64,000 nt of DNA from contig OX457024.1 in assembly GCA_949752745.1 (NCBI GenBank), forward strand, positions 47,000,490 to 47,064,489, read 5' to 3'. Every line of letters begins with the position of its first letter. Positions within the stretch are counted from its first letter, which is position 1. Both the position numbers and the translations under genes were made by a program. A model generated the notes under the pieces. That model was given only the letters and a program-made list of their open reading frames with translations, was not told where the DNA came from and made no database searches. The stretch is from Protula sp. h YS-2021. Taxonomy: Eukaryota; Annelida; Polychaeta; Sabellida; Serpulidae. Below are positions 31,601 to 43,467 of the stretch, piece after piece.

Positions 31601-32599
31601 CCAAAAGTGTTAAAAAACGATTAGAGCATTACGTTCCTGCTGTTTGATGTTATTTATTAGGGTTCACAATTTAGAAAAAAACGGTATCGGTGTCGATACC
31701 GAGGATTTCTTGTCTGACGGCGGTCATAGCCACTTCCGGTGTGAATTCGCTAAGTGGATGGGAGGCGGGGGGGGGGGGGGGGAGGGAGGGGGGGGACTCA
31801 TACCAAACCTCCACTCCTTCAACAACTGCATCTGCATATAAAAAAGGGATAACCTTTAACCATGAATCTACCGGTATCTGTATGGGATAGTCAAACCATC
31901 GCTGTATGGAGGGGGGAGGGGGTAAGATAAGGTTTTAGAGAAAGCTTACGATAAAATCGGCCAGACGCATTGAAAGTCAGCTCTTAGGGGACTACCCATT
32001 ATTCCGAAGGGTACCAAGTCAGAAGGGTCACTACCCCGAAACCCAAACAGTCCTAAGTACCAGTAGTAAGGCGGTTCAAAACTCCGAAACATCTTTTTCA
32101 GGCGTATCTTTCCAAGACAAACGAAGTTTTGGTCGTGAAAACTCAAAAAATTTAGTTTTCCGAAAATTCAATATTCAAGGCTCAGTTGTCCGATAAAACA
32201 GTCCCATTGTTATTAGAAGATTCTTAAAGAAAACGAAAGATTTAAAATCTTCCTTTTTTTTATAAAGGAAGATCACTAAAAAGTTTATTTTGAGATTATT
32301 TTCTGTTCTTATGGAATCAGCCTTGCGCAGTAAAGAAATTCAACTCTGAAGATGTCAAAGCTCGTTAGCGTTTAGTTATTTCTAGAACTGAAGAGGATAA
32401 TAAATGTATTATCAACACTTTAATCTTTGTTATACAAGAGCTTTTAGGGAATGGGGTAAAATGTGCAGGAGGGAAAAGCCAGTGTGAACTATTTCCTTCA
32501 CCCAGGAAAGCTAAACACGGGTTAAACTAGACTATTGTCAATCCACAAGTGTAATAACTCTACTGTTACCCCAGGTTAAAAGTCAATGCTTTATTTTCA
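31601..32599. other. Non-coding between inverted repeat copies
   Basis: A G-run region lies at 31767-31797. No gene recognised. Confidence 0.35.
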
Positions 32600-32830
32600 A
32601 ACGTACTGTATTTCAACACTTCGCTAGAGTGGTCTTTCGGGCTATTGCATCTTCATAATTTTCAAGCATCTAAGTATTGAAATTTCTGACATCTGAGAAG
32701 TGCCCTTTCGGACTGTGACTCCTTCAGACTACTAAGCTTTCTAATTTCTGGGCTTTCGGAGAACTCGAGCTTCGGACTAGTGATCTTCTGTGTTTTAATC
32801 CTTCGTGAAAATGACATGTGCCCGTTCTTC
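32600..32830 (+). repeat. Copy 2 of the TTCGGACTA-type repeat family
   Basis: It contains CTGAGAAGTGCCCTTTCGGA, TTCAGACTACTAAGCTTTCT and TCGGAGAACTCGAGCTTCGG, in the same order as copy 3. Together with copy 1 it forms a large inverted pair. Confidence 0.65.
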
Positions 32831-33097
32831 CAGTCCATCTTCCAGTCCTGAGGATTTATTTTTCTACTAGAAACTCTCTCTGCCTCTCTCTCGCGCGCTC
32901 TCTCTTTTTTTGTTCTTCGTCACTTTTTCCGTTTCCACGCATCCACGCATCTCCTCCGAAACGGCTATGGCTGGGAAAAACAAATTTGGCACATTACAGT
33001 GGACCATGGGAAGACGATCCACGTGAAAAATTGTTGACCTATGACGTCATTATTATGAACGTTAAATTAGTTATAGATATAAATCTCAGAAACAGTT

Positions 33098-35012
33098 TCA
33101 TATACTAACATACCTTTCAGGCGAGCCTTGGTAGAGATAAGCTCGTACCAGTTTATTGACGTGGCCCACATCCCTACCTTTAGATTTCTTTGTGACCTGA
33201 GCCGTGTCCATCTGAAAGCAGGGCACTTGTAGAAACTCATTGTGGTAGGAAAGGTCTATTACTAATCTCCATCGACAACCCTCCCCCCTCTCCTTCCTCC
33301 CCATCTGACATAAATACTCCGCTGATTTTCTGGTATTTCCTCAATCATTCCTCCCCTGTGACCCTTAAGTTCATTAACATTTCTCGAAGGACCAGGTCTG
33401 TTGGGTAGGAAATGACTATACGTTCCGGTACTGGGGAAGTTAGGGGAATGGAAGATTTGAGATCCTTCGAGCCCCGTTTGAAGGGAAAGGGGTAGCCGTT
33501 TTTTTTTAACCCGAGGGCTATACTCGTCGGAAGGCTTTCATCCCTCCCAAAACCTGTCAGAACCTGCCTAGTCTTCCGCCTACGAGCAAGGAGGCGTTGC
33601 AGGACAGCAAGGTGTTTTGGTCTATCAAAGTATCGCCAGGAGACAAGGCCTTCGTCTCCGGACGGTACTTCGATTGGTTGCCACTTGAACTGCTGTGTTA
33701 ATGGCCCCTCTGTCTCTCTGCCATTGGATGTCTCGGTTTGCTTGGGCGGAGGTGGCTGAAACTGAAAGCTGGGTCTGGATTGCTCTGAGAAAGAGCGGTA
33801 AGACTCCTTGCACTTTACATGGTGCAAAAGAAGTCGAGAGGCATCCTTGAAGTCCTACAAAGGCGAGCGGCTTTCTTGGCTGATTCTTTCTTCCTCGGCG
33901 GGGGGAACAGCTCATTCCCGTCGTGGATTTGGGAATGGAGTAAGTCCCGAAAGCCTTTGACACTGGACCAGCAGTGTTGTAAGAATGCCTCCCGCCGTAG
34001 GCAGACCATCGCAGTCATCGGGAAAGTCTATAGCTTGTTCACATCCCGCCAGTGCTAAGCATTCCAGTAGTTTGGAGGAGACCAGATCACTAAAGCGTAA
34101 GTCCTCCCATATTGCCCTTAAAGCTTTCAACGTGTGGTTCTGACAGGACATGAAGTTAAGGACGGGACGGGGGAAGTGACGTGACCGAAGGACTCCTCAA
34201 TGGTCTTGGAATCCTTTTCCATTAGAGGAATGCCTGAATCAATACGCACAGGTGGCATACTGTTCGTTTCACATGCTGTTCCAGAGTTTCCAACGGTGAC
34301 TAGTCATCGGAAGATCCGTATTGGACTTGGCGAACAGAGCAGTGCTTCGGTGGGTGGAAGCCACACAGGTGGGTGGAAGACTTCGCTGGCATCCATTTTC
34401 TTGAGTTCATCCAATCGTACCGTTACCGCGTTCGCAATGCCTTCGGTGTTGGACAGCGCGAGGAATGAATCCTGATGGGAAAGAACGGTCTGAGATGTCA
34501 CCCGTACCGAGCGATCCTCTCTGTCCGCATGCAACGTTTGCTATTCGAGCTATCTTTTGTATAGCGTCCCTGAATGGCACGTCCTCCGAGGCTGTGGCGG
34601 AAAAAATTACGGTGGGTGGGGGGGAGGGCGTGTTCACTTGAGTGCATAAAATCCGGGGGTAGGAGTCCAAATAGACGTCTCTCTGCTACTGCCTTTTCTC
34701 TCAAGAACCTTTGACCGTGAGGTGAGTGCAGGTAGATGTAAGAGAAACCGTGATTAACGGTATGCCCTTCCTCTTGGGCTGAAGGTGCGCCTCTTGCCCT
34801 TGCACTTTTTGTTGCAACTCCTGTAAATGTTGCTGTAGATGATATTGTAAAGACAGGAATTCGGGAAAATCACTGGATAGTTTCTCTAGTTGTGTTGGGG
34901 GACAGTTTTTCCTGAGTAGGGATACCCAGCTGACACACCACTCTCTTACTGAATCCATATCGCAAATGGGGGCGATAACCTTCACTGACCTTAAAAAAAT
35001 GGTGACCGACAC
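33098..35012 (-). pseudogene. DIRS-like retrotransposon relic 4 (ORF1 to RT)
   Basis: The minus strand runs from ORF1 remnants (LSLQYHLQQHLQELQQKVQG near 34820) through FRDAIQKIARIA, EGIANAVTVR and SFSEQSRPSF to the junction region (LVSWRYFDR, LQRLLARRRKTRQVL) and the start of RT (WRLVIDLSYHNEFL, FQMDTAQ) near 33130-33270. It ends abruptly inside RT. Unlike the complete copy, its ORF1 C-terminus continues without a stop into the SWRYF region, and that region continues in the same frame into LKKNGYPFPFKR. Several frameshifts elsewhere show it is dead. Confidence 0.8.
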
Positions 35013-35064
35013 CTGTTTTTTTTTTCTTGCGAACCCTTATAAATTGTATCAGGCAGAAGCAAAG

Positions 35065-35345
35065 AAATGCTAGAAATGTGCTTTCTTTACCGCTATCGGA
35101 ATAGTGAGCTTTCGGAAAATTTAGTCTCCGGTATGATCGTCTTTCGGACTATTGCACCTCCGTACTTCTCAAGCTTCCATGTATTGAAGCTTCAGACTAT
35201 TGAGTCTTCTAAGAAGTGTTCTTTGGGAATATCAGTCCTTCAGACTGCTGGGCTTTCTAATTTATGAATTTTCGGAGAAGCCAATCTTCGGACTAACACA
35301 ATTTCTGTGTTATAATCCTTCGAAAAAGTGGCATGTAACCCCGCA
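35065..35345 (+). repeat. Copy 3 of the TTCGGACTA-type repeat family
   Basis: Direct repeat of 32600-32830, so that DIRS relic 4 lies between two direct copies. Confidence 0.65.
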
Positions 35346-35349
35346 TTCA

Positions 35350-36005
35350 CCTGATCCAAACCAAAATTCCAGGCCTTTCTGGTGTGTTTTTTCTTTCGCA
35401 CGCGCATGGAAATATGTATACTATCAAGTGTGCACCGATGGAGGGAACAAATCTTTTCATGTACCGGAGTGTTAGTTTTCTAAGGCCGTGTTCCTTAACC
35501 CATAACCGCACCCTCTAAGAAAGCAGTACAATATAGAAGAGATAACACAGGCCGTGAGAATATACATATTTCTCGTGAGTGTCATGGATAATCTGACCAT
35601 AGTGATAGTACATCTGTCAGATCTCATGACTGTATAGTCTAAGAAAGCATGGAGCGATCTCCACCGCATTTACCTAAAAACAAGTTTCGGTCATGTATCG
35701 TTTACTGCTGAGGTGAGTTTTCTGTCACTGTTCTCGCTCTTTTTTTTTCCGGTGGTTGTGCGGCACTAACTGTGGTTGCTGTAAGTAGCAATGTGGCAGT
35801 TTCCTTTGCATTCACATTAATGGGCTTGAATGGTGAAATGAATTGGTAAACAGTCTATAGATTAACATTTTATAGGGCCCAGGTGATGCTGTATAAATTG
35901 CACGTGCATTGTGTTTACTTTATGAAAAAAGGGTTCAAATTCCCTTGATATCTCAACTCCTAAAATCTTAATGCTTTTCAAAAGGGAGTTGGTTTTCTTG
36001 CTATA
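35350..36005. other. Non-coding stretch upstream of the candidate gene
   Basis: No coding feature recognised. It may hold the promoter or an upstream intron of the gene that follows. Confidence 0.3.
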
Positions 36006-36030
36006 ATGCAGTTGATTATTGCATTGACAG

Positions 36031-37935
36031 CTGGGCTTTGATTGGCTGCGTGTTCGCACAGCAGCCCGTGGTGAATATCACGTGGAATCAGATGGATGGT
36101 GTCACCGAACTGCCGAATGGCGATGTCATACTCGCTCAAACTGCAGAGCAAACCGGCACCTTTTGTGTTGGTAACCTGGAGGCAAGTTTATTCCGTATTA
36201 TCGATCTGCGTAATTGAAGTTAAAATAGCCTGTCTCTCTATATCTATATATGGATTTATCTCATCTCATCTATCCCTCTATCCAGAGATTCATCCGGCCA
36301 TCCATCTACCCATCCATCCATCCATCCATCCATCGATAGATCTACCCATCCATCCATCCATTCTTTCAATCCTCCACACATCCATCCACCCATCCATTTA
36401 GCCATCTATGCATCCACTCATTCACCCATCCACGCACCCATTCATCCATCTATCCATACACTCATCTATTCATCCACCCTTCCATTCAGCCAGCCATCCA
36501 TCCACCCAACCATCCACACACCCACCCATCCGTCCATCCATCCCTCTAACTAAATACTTATCTCTTTATCTTTTTATCTCTCTCCCTTATCTATTTTATA
36601 TCTCTACCAATGCATTGATCATGCTATGCTGATTGAGAGGGGGGTTTTCGAATAGCCAGCTGATGATTGTAACAGTCAAAATAACTTCCACCCACAAGAC
36701 CCTCACCACATTCAGCAGACGTCGCAGAGCGGTCGCGTAAACGAGCAGTATTTTTTGGCTAAAAGTCACGAAGAACATGACCCAGGGATCATGTCGTATG
36801 TGGAGTAGAAATTGTACGAAATCAACTGTTATGCACATTTTATAAAAGTAGACTTGCGCACTCCTCAAATTCTAATCCTGTTCTTTTTGTAAGGGCGATA
36901 GAACGATGTGTTCAAACGTACCTATTCCTTGAGTGATAATATGAGTCTTCCCTTTGAAGCCTGCTCTCGTGACCTTCTTCCATTCTTTCTTTCCCGACCC
37001 CTCTATCCAGGGTGCAGATGTCACCCTTTCTTCTGCCATCAGATGAGTGTTTTTATTGAGTGGAAACTATTTTCCGGAAGGGAACCCCGTCTAACAGTAG
37101 AGAAAATTGAATTCGGAGCTTTTGCGAAGTAAAAGACCTATGTTGCCATAGATTTTGTTTCATGCGACCCTTAATGGGATAAAGAGGCACACTGCTCGTG
37201 CATCTTTTGCAAAATAACTTTTACCTATTAGTTTTCGGCATTTGGTTTTCTACTTTTCTTCCCAGGAAACATTAAGACGTCAGAATGACGTCGGGTCGAT
37301 GTCGTGACCCGACGTTTCCGACGTCGGACTGACGTGCCGGTTTTGGTTGTATATGAAATGGAACCGACGTCGGGTTTTGAACGTCAGAATGACGTCGGGT
37401 TCCGACCTAAATCTGACGTCGGAATTAAATCGGTTTTAGGTTGTGTATATACTTGGAACCAACGTCGGATTCCGACCTGAAACTCACTAGAGTTATATAA
37501 TTAATAGATAACTAATCATTCAACTGCTGTTGTGAAATACATACGAAAGCATTTTCCATGTAAATTTTTACAATCTAGGAAGAAAAATACCGACGCGCCA
37601 TCAAAATTCTAAAATTTTCATGTAAAAATTACGGTTTTTCTTCCTCTTTTTCAAAATGACTTCCATTCCCGGTGAGCAATAATAATGTTCATCGCTTTTT
37701 GGTCGTTTTTGCAACGTCGGAATGACGTTAGAAATCCGACGTCGCCTCGACGTCGGAATAATGTCGGGTTTTGGGTAAATAGGCCAGAATATGGTTGTGA
37801 AATCGTTGCGACCAAAATCCAACCTTTTTTCAACCAAAAAAGACGTCGTTTGTTTGCTGGGTTGTGTCTTAATGCCATTTACACAGCACTAGTCTAAGAG
37901 TAACTGCATCCCGATATTTTCTGGACTCGCGTGAC

Positions 37936-37971
<36 letters not shown>

Positions 37972-40380
37972 TTTTGCAAAGGCCACATACAATTTTGATG
38001 GTTTTTATAAGGTTAATATGCATTAACTGCCCGGGAACAGCAGGACAATACCGAGTACTTCGCACCAGGGTGACAATTTTAATGTTTAGTGGCGTCGAAA
38101 ACGTACAGTTTTTAAATGCCCAAGCTGGGGCGGTTTTTGTTGCTCAGTCTTTGATTCAACAATTCACATGACTTGACAGGTTGGAATTCGTATAATACTA
38201 GTCGAAGGCGTGGAACAGTGGAAAGCTGTGGAACTGGATGCAGATGATCCAGAGGGTAGCAATCGATTTGTGGTTCAGCATATAGGTCAGGAAGAACCCG
38301 TCACAGGTGAGGAAGCCCAACATAGCCAACCAAGGACATTGTCCCCAGCCAACTTTGCAGTGGTCACACACTACAAAACCAATGCAGCTTGCCCATGTGT
38401 TGATAGTGAAAGTAAATACTGTAGAAGTCCCATATTTGATGATTTTCGAACGAGGTATAAAAATTTTGCACAGACATAGCCTACGAGGCATTGCAACCAC
38501 ATGGCGCATTGTGTGGATCCTAGAATTATACAGAAGAGCTTTGTAAGGGGGTTGTCACTGTATTTCCAATTATTTATTGATAATCGCATATTGAAGTGTT
38601 GAAAACACTCACATTTAGTTTGATTATAACGAACTGACCATATTTTACTTTAATCTCTATTAGATAAAATTCTAATCAAGAAGTTTCAATAAGAATGCAT
38701 CTTAAAAATATTACATTTGTAATCTTAGTAGGTAAAAGTTAGAGGCACGAATAATGGCATTGTTTATCATGTACAACCACCTGCAGTTTCTAATAAAAAA
38801 TGCTACACTGGTGGGAACTGGCCTTCCTGTTATCTTCCCGCAATATGTTTTTTTTTTCTGAAATTATGAGTGCTAAAACTTAAAGTGTGGCTGAGAAGGC
38901 CAGGTTTATGTTACGACGGTCGGGGAGACGTCACTAATTAGGAATATATATGATGATTAGATCGTGGAGGGGTAAGTAGATTCTGGAACAGATCACAACC
39001 TGACCGCGACATAGCAACACCAATGGAAACAGAAAGTCCGTGCCATAAACAACGGAGGTTTTGAACTCTATGTCGCTCTATACCGGGTGCAGTTCCCCTT
39101 CACCCGGTTGCAGTTGCACTTCCCCTACACCCCACCCCATTTCGACACCCCCCCCCCCCCACACACACACACAAAGCTTGACACTGTGTTTAACTGGCGC
39201 GAAAAATATTTATATGGGCTAGAAAGTATATCGAACCCCTATTAAAAAAATAAACTGGAACAGCTAAAATATGAAGAACACATATTGACGATTTCATTCA
39301 ACGCTGTTGTGGTTTCAGGTATCTTTCCTTCACGCTTTATTTCTGAACACCTTCTGGTGCTGTGGAAAGGCGAAGCAGCCGATGGCATTCTACCGCCATA
39401 CCGAGACGAGTTCTACCCTGCCTACATGATAACAGACTCCAAAGAGATGCTAGAGGGGGTCAGTGTGCTCTTTTTGTTGTGGAAATCTCAACCCAGAGTC
39501 GTTAAAAAAGGAATTATTTTGTAGAAGATCTCCTATATAATAGCATCTGTGGTGGATTTGATTGCGCCTACGATCGAAAGAAAGTGCTGTGCTTTATCAC
39601 CGTCATTACTTTTTTTAACAAAATGGCGGTTATTATTATACCCACATGAAAACTTTGTTTCCAACTGGGAAATACGTCTGCAGTTATACTGGAACCTTCT
39701 GCCCGTTTTCCATTTTTACCTGAGGTCAAGTTGAGCAAAACTCCTATTTCTCGCGAAAATTGGCAGGAAATGGGATTCAAATCAAAGTTGAAATACATAT
39801 AAGTTTTGAATAGAGAGTAACATCGCAACCTGAATCCTCATATTGAGGTCCAAGATCAAAGGCCAGACGAACTCGCATACCGCTAACGATAGGAGGACCA
39901 GAATATGAGCATTATCTCGAAAACGGTTAGATATAGAATAATTTTGGAACCTTTGGACCTAAACGACGTTACATAAGAAGTACTTCGGTGGCCTTGATTT
40001 TTCGGCAAAGGTCAAGGTCAAAAGCCGAATCCTTTGACCTACACCTGCCGTGCCAACCGCGACTTTCACAGCTTGGGGGTGGGGGCGGGAGAGGCAGAGT
40101 GTAGATTTCGGTGCAAATGAAACACTTGCCAACAATATTCGTTGGTGATGGCCGAATTTACTAGTTTTCGCCGTTTGACTGGCGACGTTTTGTCCGGATA
40201 CCCTCTTAAATAACAAAATTAAGGAGAAATGTTCTGTCGCTTTCCTTTATTAAACAGTTACTTTACACCGAGCACGTACGCTACAGGTCAGCATTCTAGG
40301 ACCTTCAATGATGGGTTTTCTTTTCACAGGGTGAGATCTATGACATTATATGGATGATGGAGGGTAGTTCGTCCTGGTAG
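36031..40380 (+). CDS. Candidate four-exon host gene, product unknown
   Basis: Proposed coding exons are 36031-36181 (or from 36065), 38180-38306, 39319-39458 and 40330-40380, ending in TAG. The introns begin GCAAGT, GTGAGG and GTCAGT and end in CAG, and the phases (0, 1, 0) join into one open frame of about 150 residues. Translated strings include [19 protein letters not shown] and [10 protein letters not shown] (exon 1), [19 protein letters not shown] (exon 2), [20 protein letters not shown] with [13 protein letters not shown] (exon 3) and EIYDIIWMM (exon 4). The first exon begins with a hydrophobic stretch ending CVFAQQ that looks like the end of a signal peptide. Exon 1 faintly resembles the last strands of an Ig-like domain. 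I do not recognise the protein. The true start is not placed. Confidence 0.5.
36240..36560 (+). repeat. (ATCC)n-type tetranucleotide repeat
   Basis: Imperfect CATCCATC array of about 300 bp inside the first intron of the candidate gene. The open frames across it are artefacts. Confidence 0.9.
36950..37135 (-). repeat. Solo or leftover DIRS terminal repeat
   Basis: CCGGAAGGGAACCCCGTCTA followed by GAATTCGGAGCTTTTGCGAA and GTAAAA matches the outer right terminal repeat of the complete DIRS element (AGAAGGGAACCC, GAATTCAAAGCTTTTACGAA). No coding part adjoins it. It may be the 5' end of relic 4, or a separate solo repeat in the intron. Confidence 0.6.
37261..37861. mobile_element. MITE with CCCAGSAAAC termini and GACGTCGG repeats
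   Basis: It starts CCCAGGAAACATTAAGACGTC and its reverse complement starts CCCAGCAAACAAACGACGTC. The interior is filled with GACGTCGG-type subrepeats. It lies in the first intron of the candidate gene and has no coding capacity. Confidence 0.7.
37936..37968 (+). repeat. Poly-T run
   Basis: About 32 consecutive T, which could be the poly-A tail of a retroposed sequence on the minus strand. I could not identify its body. Confidence 0.8.
38550..39300. other. Intron 2 of the candidate gene, no feature
   Basis: It includes a C-run followed by (CA)n at 39149-39171. Nothing else recognised. Confidence 0.35.
39830..40215. repeat. Dispersed repeat with GGTCAAGGTCAAA
   Basis: ATCTCGAAAACGG and GGCAAAGGTCAAGGTCAAA recall the region around 21300-21900 and 22420-22460. 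It is a decayed member of the same dispersed family, inside intron 3 of the candidate gene. Confidence 0.4.
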
Positions 40381-40709
40381 AGTCAACAGCGCAGTTCTCC
40401 GAAAAATAACTGTGTAGAAGACAACCGATATCATCTTCTGCATAGAAGCTAAAACAAAATCGATTTGAATACAATTCATCAAGAGAAAAACATAAAAATA
40501 AAATACTTGAAGAATTTAGTTATTATTTGTATTGTATGTTTGTTCAATCTGACCATTTCTCTATGGTCGAACATGAGTTTGCCGTTGTTATCCGCCATAA
40601 TTCTAATTTTTCGCATTTCCTGTTCAGTCATGTCTTTAGCTTTTTCTCAGGCTCTCCTGATTTCTTTGTCTAATACTCATTAACACTTGGCAAGTCGAAG
40701 ACTTGAAAG

Positions 40710-40835
<126 letters not shown>

Positions 40836-41237
40836 TCCGTCATTTTGTCTTTACTACTGCTCTGACCGGGGTACGGAAAAAATGGTAACGGAAATAACGG
40901 CAAACGCAAAAAGGGAACATGCTAAAAACGGAAAATATGGTAAATCATCTAATCACAATACACCAGGGTTAATTTTTATTAAGGAAACTAACCTGTTTGT
41001 TTGTTCAACATCAAAGAAAGTCCACTCCTTGTCTGAAATGCCACAAGATGCCAGGCCTTGTGTCCATACCAGGAGTTTTTATAATCCCCTTTGTGTACTT
41101 TGCTACAGCAGTTGCAGCGCCTTAATACCTCGTGTAGTTAATCCCTGGACTAGTCAGGTGTCGCCAGAAATTATAAAAGCCCAGGGAAAGGAGACATTTT
41201 CTCATAAACAACGGAAATTATTACAAACAACAAACGA

Positions 41238-42000
41238 GTTAGTTAGTTAGTTATTTGATTGGTTTGACGACACCGCCAACCTGTTGCAGGTCATATTGTG
41301 TCATTCCTGGTAACTTTGTCGAATTTATACTTTATTGATTAAAAATGATTATAAAATAAAATCTTAAATATACTAAAAAAAATATATTAAAAATAGACTT
41401 AATGGTGGTCTACACATAGGAATACATATTAATCTCTTTTAAAAATTCTAGGACCTTGTTGGAATTTACCTTCTCAAAGAGCTCTCTCATGGAATCAACT
41501 CTATAATAACGAGGACGAATGTGATTGAAGTCTATACAGTCTATCAAGATGTGTTTTACTGTATACCGTTCCTGACAACTTATACATTCGGGTTGTGGTT
41601 CACCTCTTAAGAGGTGTTTGTGAGTAGTGTAAGAATGTCCTATTCTTAATCTGTGAATTACCATATCGTCGCGAAGGTCATTTAGGGAGGGCAATTTGCG
41701 CCCTACCACAGGGTTAATTTGGTATAGCTTATTGTTGGTTTGTTCATCCCAATATTGTTGCCATAGATTTTTGACATATCTAGAAATATGGCACTTAAAA
41801 TCTGATGACGGTATAAGGAAATCTGAGCAGTCTTGGTTTAACGCTTCTTTGGCGCCTTTGTCGGCTGCCTCGTTGCCCGGGATTTCAACGTGGCTCGGTA
41901 CCCAACAAAATATTATCTCTTTGCCAGCTTTTACCACTTCGTCGAGGACAACAAACGAGGACAAAAGCTTTGCCTTGATGGTTACACGCATACGAAGCAT
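41238..42000 (-). pseudogene. LINE fragment with RNase H and C-terminal zinc motif
   Basis: A 196-codon open frame on the minus strand (42000-41410) contains FCWVPSHVEIPGNEAADKGA, the C-terminal part of the RNase H domain found in I- and Jockey-type LINEs. Later comes LRIGHSYTTHKHLLRGEPQP and ECISC...HILIDC, the CxxC-x-H-x-C motif typical after it. The 3' part ends in (AACT)n at about 41238-41252. It is 5'-truncated: RT and endonuclease are missing. Confidence 0.8.
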
Positions 42001-42049
42001 GTAACCAAGCTGGGCACATTCGCTGGAGGTGCATCAAGAGAACCATTGA

Positions 42050-42700
42050 CTGCCGCGGTGCACATAAAACAATAAACCTGGAATGGTCCACTTTTGGTTA
42101 TGAATCACAATCATGACCCAAGTGACCATTCTGTGACCGCAGTCAAATGCATTTCAGTGGAGGCCAGAAATCATCTGGAAGAGACGACTTAGTCAAAAGC
42201 GTCCTTCGCAGCCATAGGCTGGGCCGAATACCTGCCGTTCCAGATATCGTCATTGAGAACAAATGGGCAGAAACCTTTAGGCCAAATCCAGAGCCGTTAC
42301 TTTCTTCGACAATGACCCCCAACGCTGATTAAAGAATTATAGCATTCGACACCACGGAGGCTTTGCCGCACCTTGTCTCTGTGGGGACGTGGTATATGAT
42401 TGGAAACCACGCCGTGGCCCCACACGGTTTCTGCAAACTTCATGTGATACGATCCCCGTTAGAGAACTCTGCGCTTTTTGAACGTCTACGCCACAATGCA
42501 ACGGAAATCACAAGTGACGTTCGTAATGTTACTTCGTGCGGTCACTCAGAAATGCTCCGCAGTCTCCAGGGAGCTAGATCCACTGATGATTGTAATAGAC
42601 TTTGAGGCAGCCATGGTCAGAGCGATTTCATCTACCCTACAAGAGCACGCCACCGCGCAAGGGTGTTTTTAACACCTGACCCAGTCAATGTGAGGGTACA
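42050..42700 (+). pseudogene. MULE transposase relic (FLYWCH-type)
   Basis: In pieces of three frames one reads NHNHDP, as in FLYWCH zinc-finger ends (about 42100), then TWYMIGN and HGFCKLHVI (about 42385-42450), then IVIDFEAAMVRAISSTL and AQGCF (about 42590-42670), the D-F-E and GC-F motifs of animal MULE catalytic cores. Frameshifts separate the pieces, so the gene is dead. Confidence 0.7.
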
Positions 42701-43467
42701 GTCACACTGCATGGAAAACGGCGGACCAGCAATCTCTACAAGGCATGAAATCACCGGATCGAACGTCTGATTGGAACCATGCACTCTTCTATTTGGAAGC
42801 TGATCTACTGATTCAAGGGGGATGCGCGTAAAACGCGCTTATTTGGAACTGTAGGACAGGCTTTACCAACCTTATGTGGAACGACAGGAGGGCACAAAGA
42901 CAGTGTAACAGTTTCTGAGTAGAGTAGGCTACAATATTCGTTGGAAGCCTGACACCAACACGGAACAACGTTGAACTGCTTTATGATTTGCGAGTGTGAT
43001 TCAATTTGCTTCGTTTTGCTTTTAGCTTAATCATGGGGAATTTTCCGTTTACCGTTGTTTCCGTGACCATTTTTTCCGTTATCATTTTTTTCCAACACAG
43101 GCTCTGGACAGACGCGCCCTGGGACCGCCCAATTTCGCACATATATGGCTTTTGATCTGCAGTTGTGCACCTCACATTTTGTTTCCACCTTTATTTTCAT
43201 TTCATGATCAAGATGAGAAGCAAAAAGCAGTGATTTTTTTATTACTAAAACAGACGCAGAAGGGCTGCAGCAGCATTTGCCTAAGCATGTTCGAACAATA
43301 CACTGCATTACATGAATGAAGTGTGCTTTATATGCGTGTGCTAAATACGCTGAGCATTGTGAGGTGATTGTGTTTGTTTTGTAAGAGCAACGCGTGGATG
43401 CAAATTTTATTTGGCCATTTTAAACTCACTGAATGTTCATATAAACTAGATTGGCCAGTGTTTTTAT

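Larger units (their letters stand above)
40868..43096. mobile_element. MULE-like DNA transposon remnant with nested LINE
   Basis: The left end (CGGAAAAAATGGTAACGGAA, then ATAACGGCAAACG) is the reverse complement of the right end at 43032-43096 (ACGGTAAACGG, TGGTCACGGAAACAACGG), giving inverted termini of about 50 bp. Inside lies a decayed MULE transposase (42050-42700). A LINE fragment on the other strand (41238-42000) is inserted within it. Confidence 0.6.

Noticed and set aside
36240..36632. [12 protein letters not shown] frames
   Set aside because: Translation of the (ATCC)n repeat.
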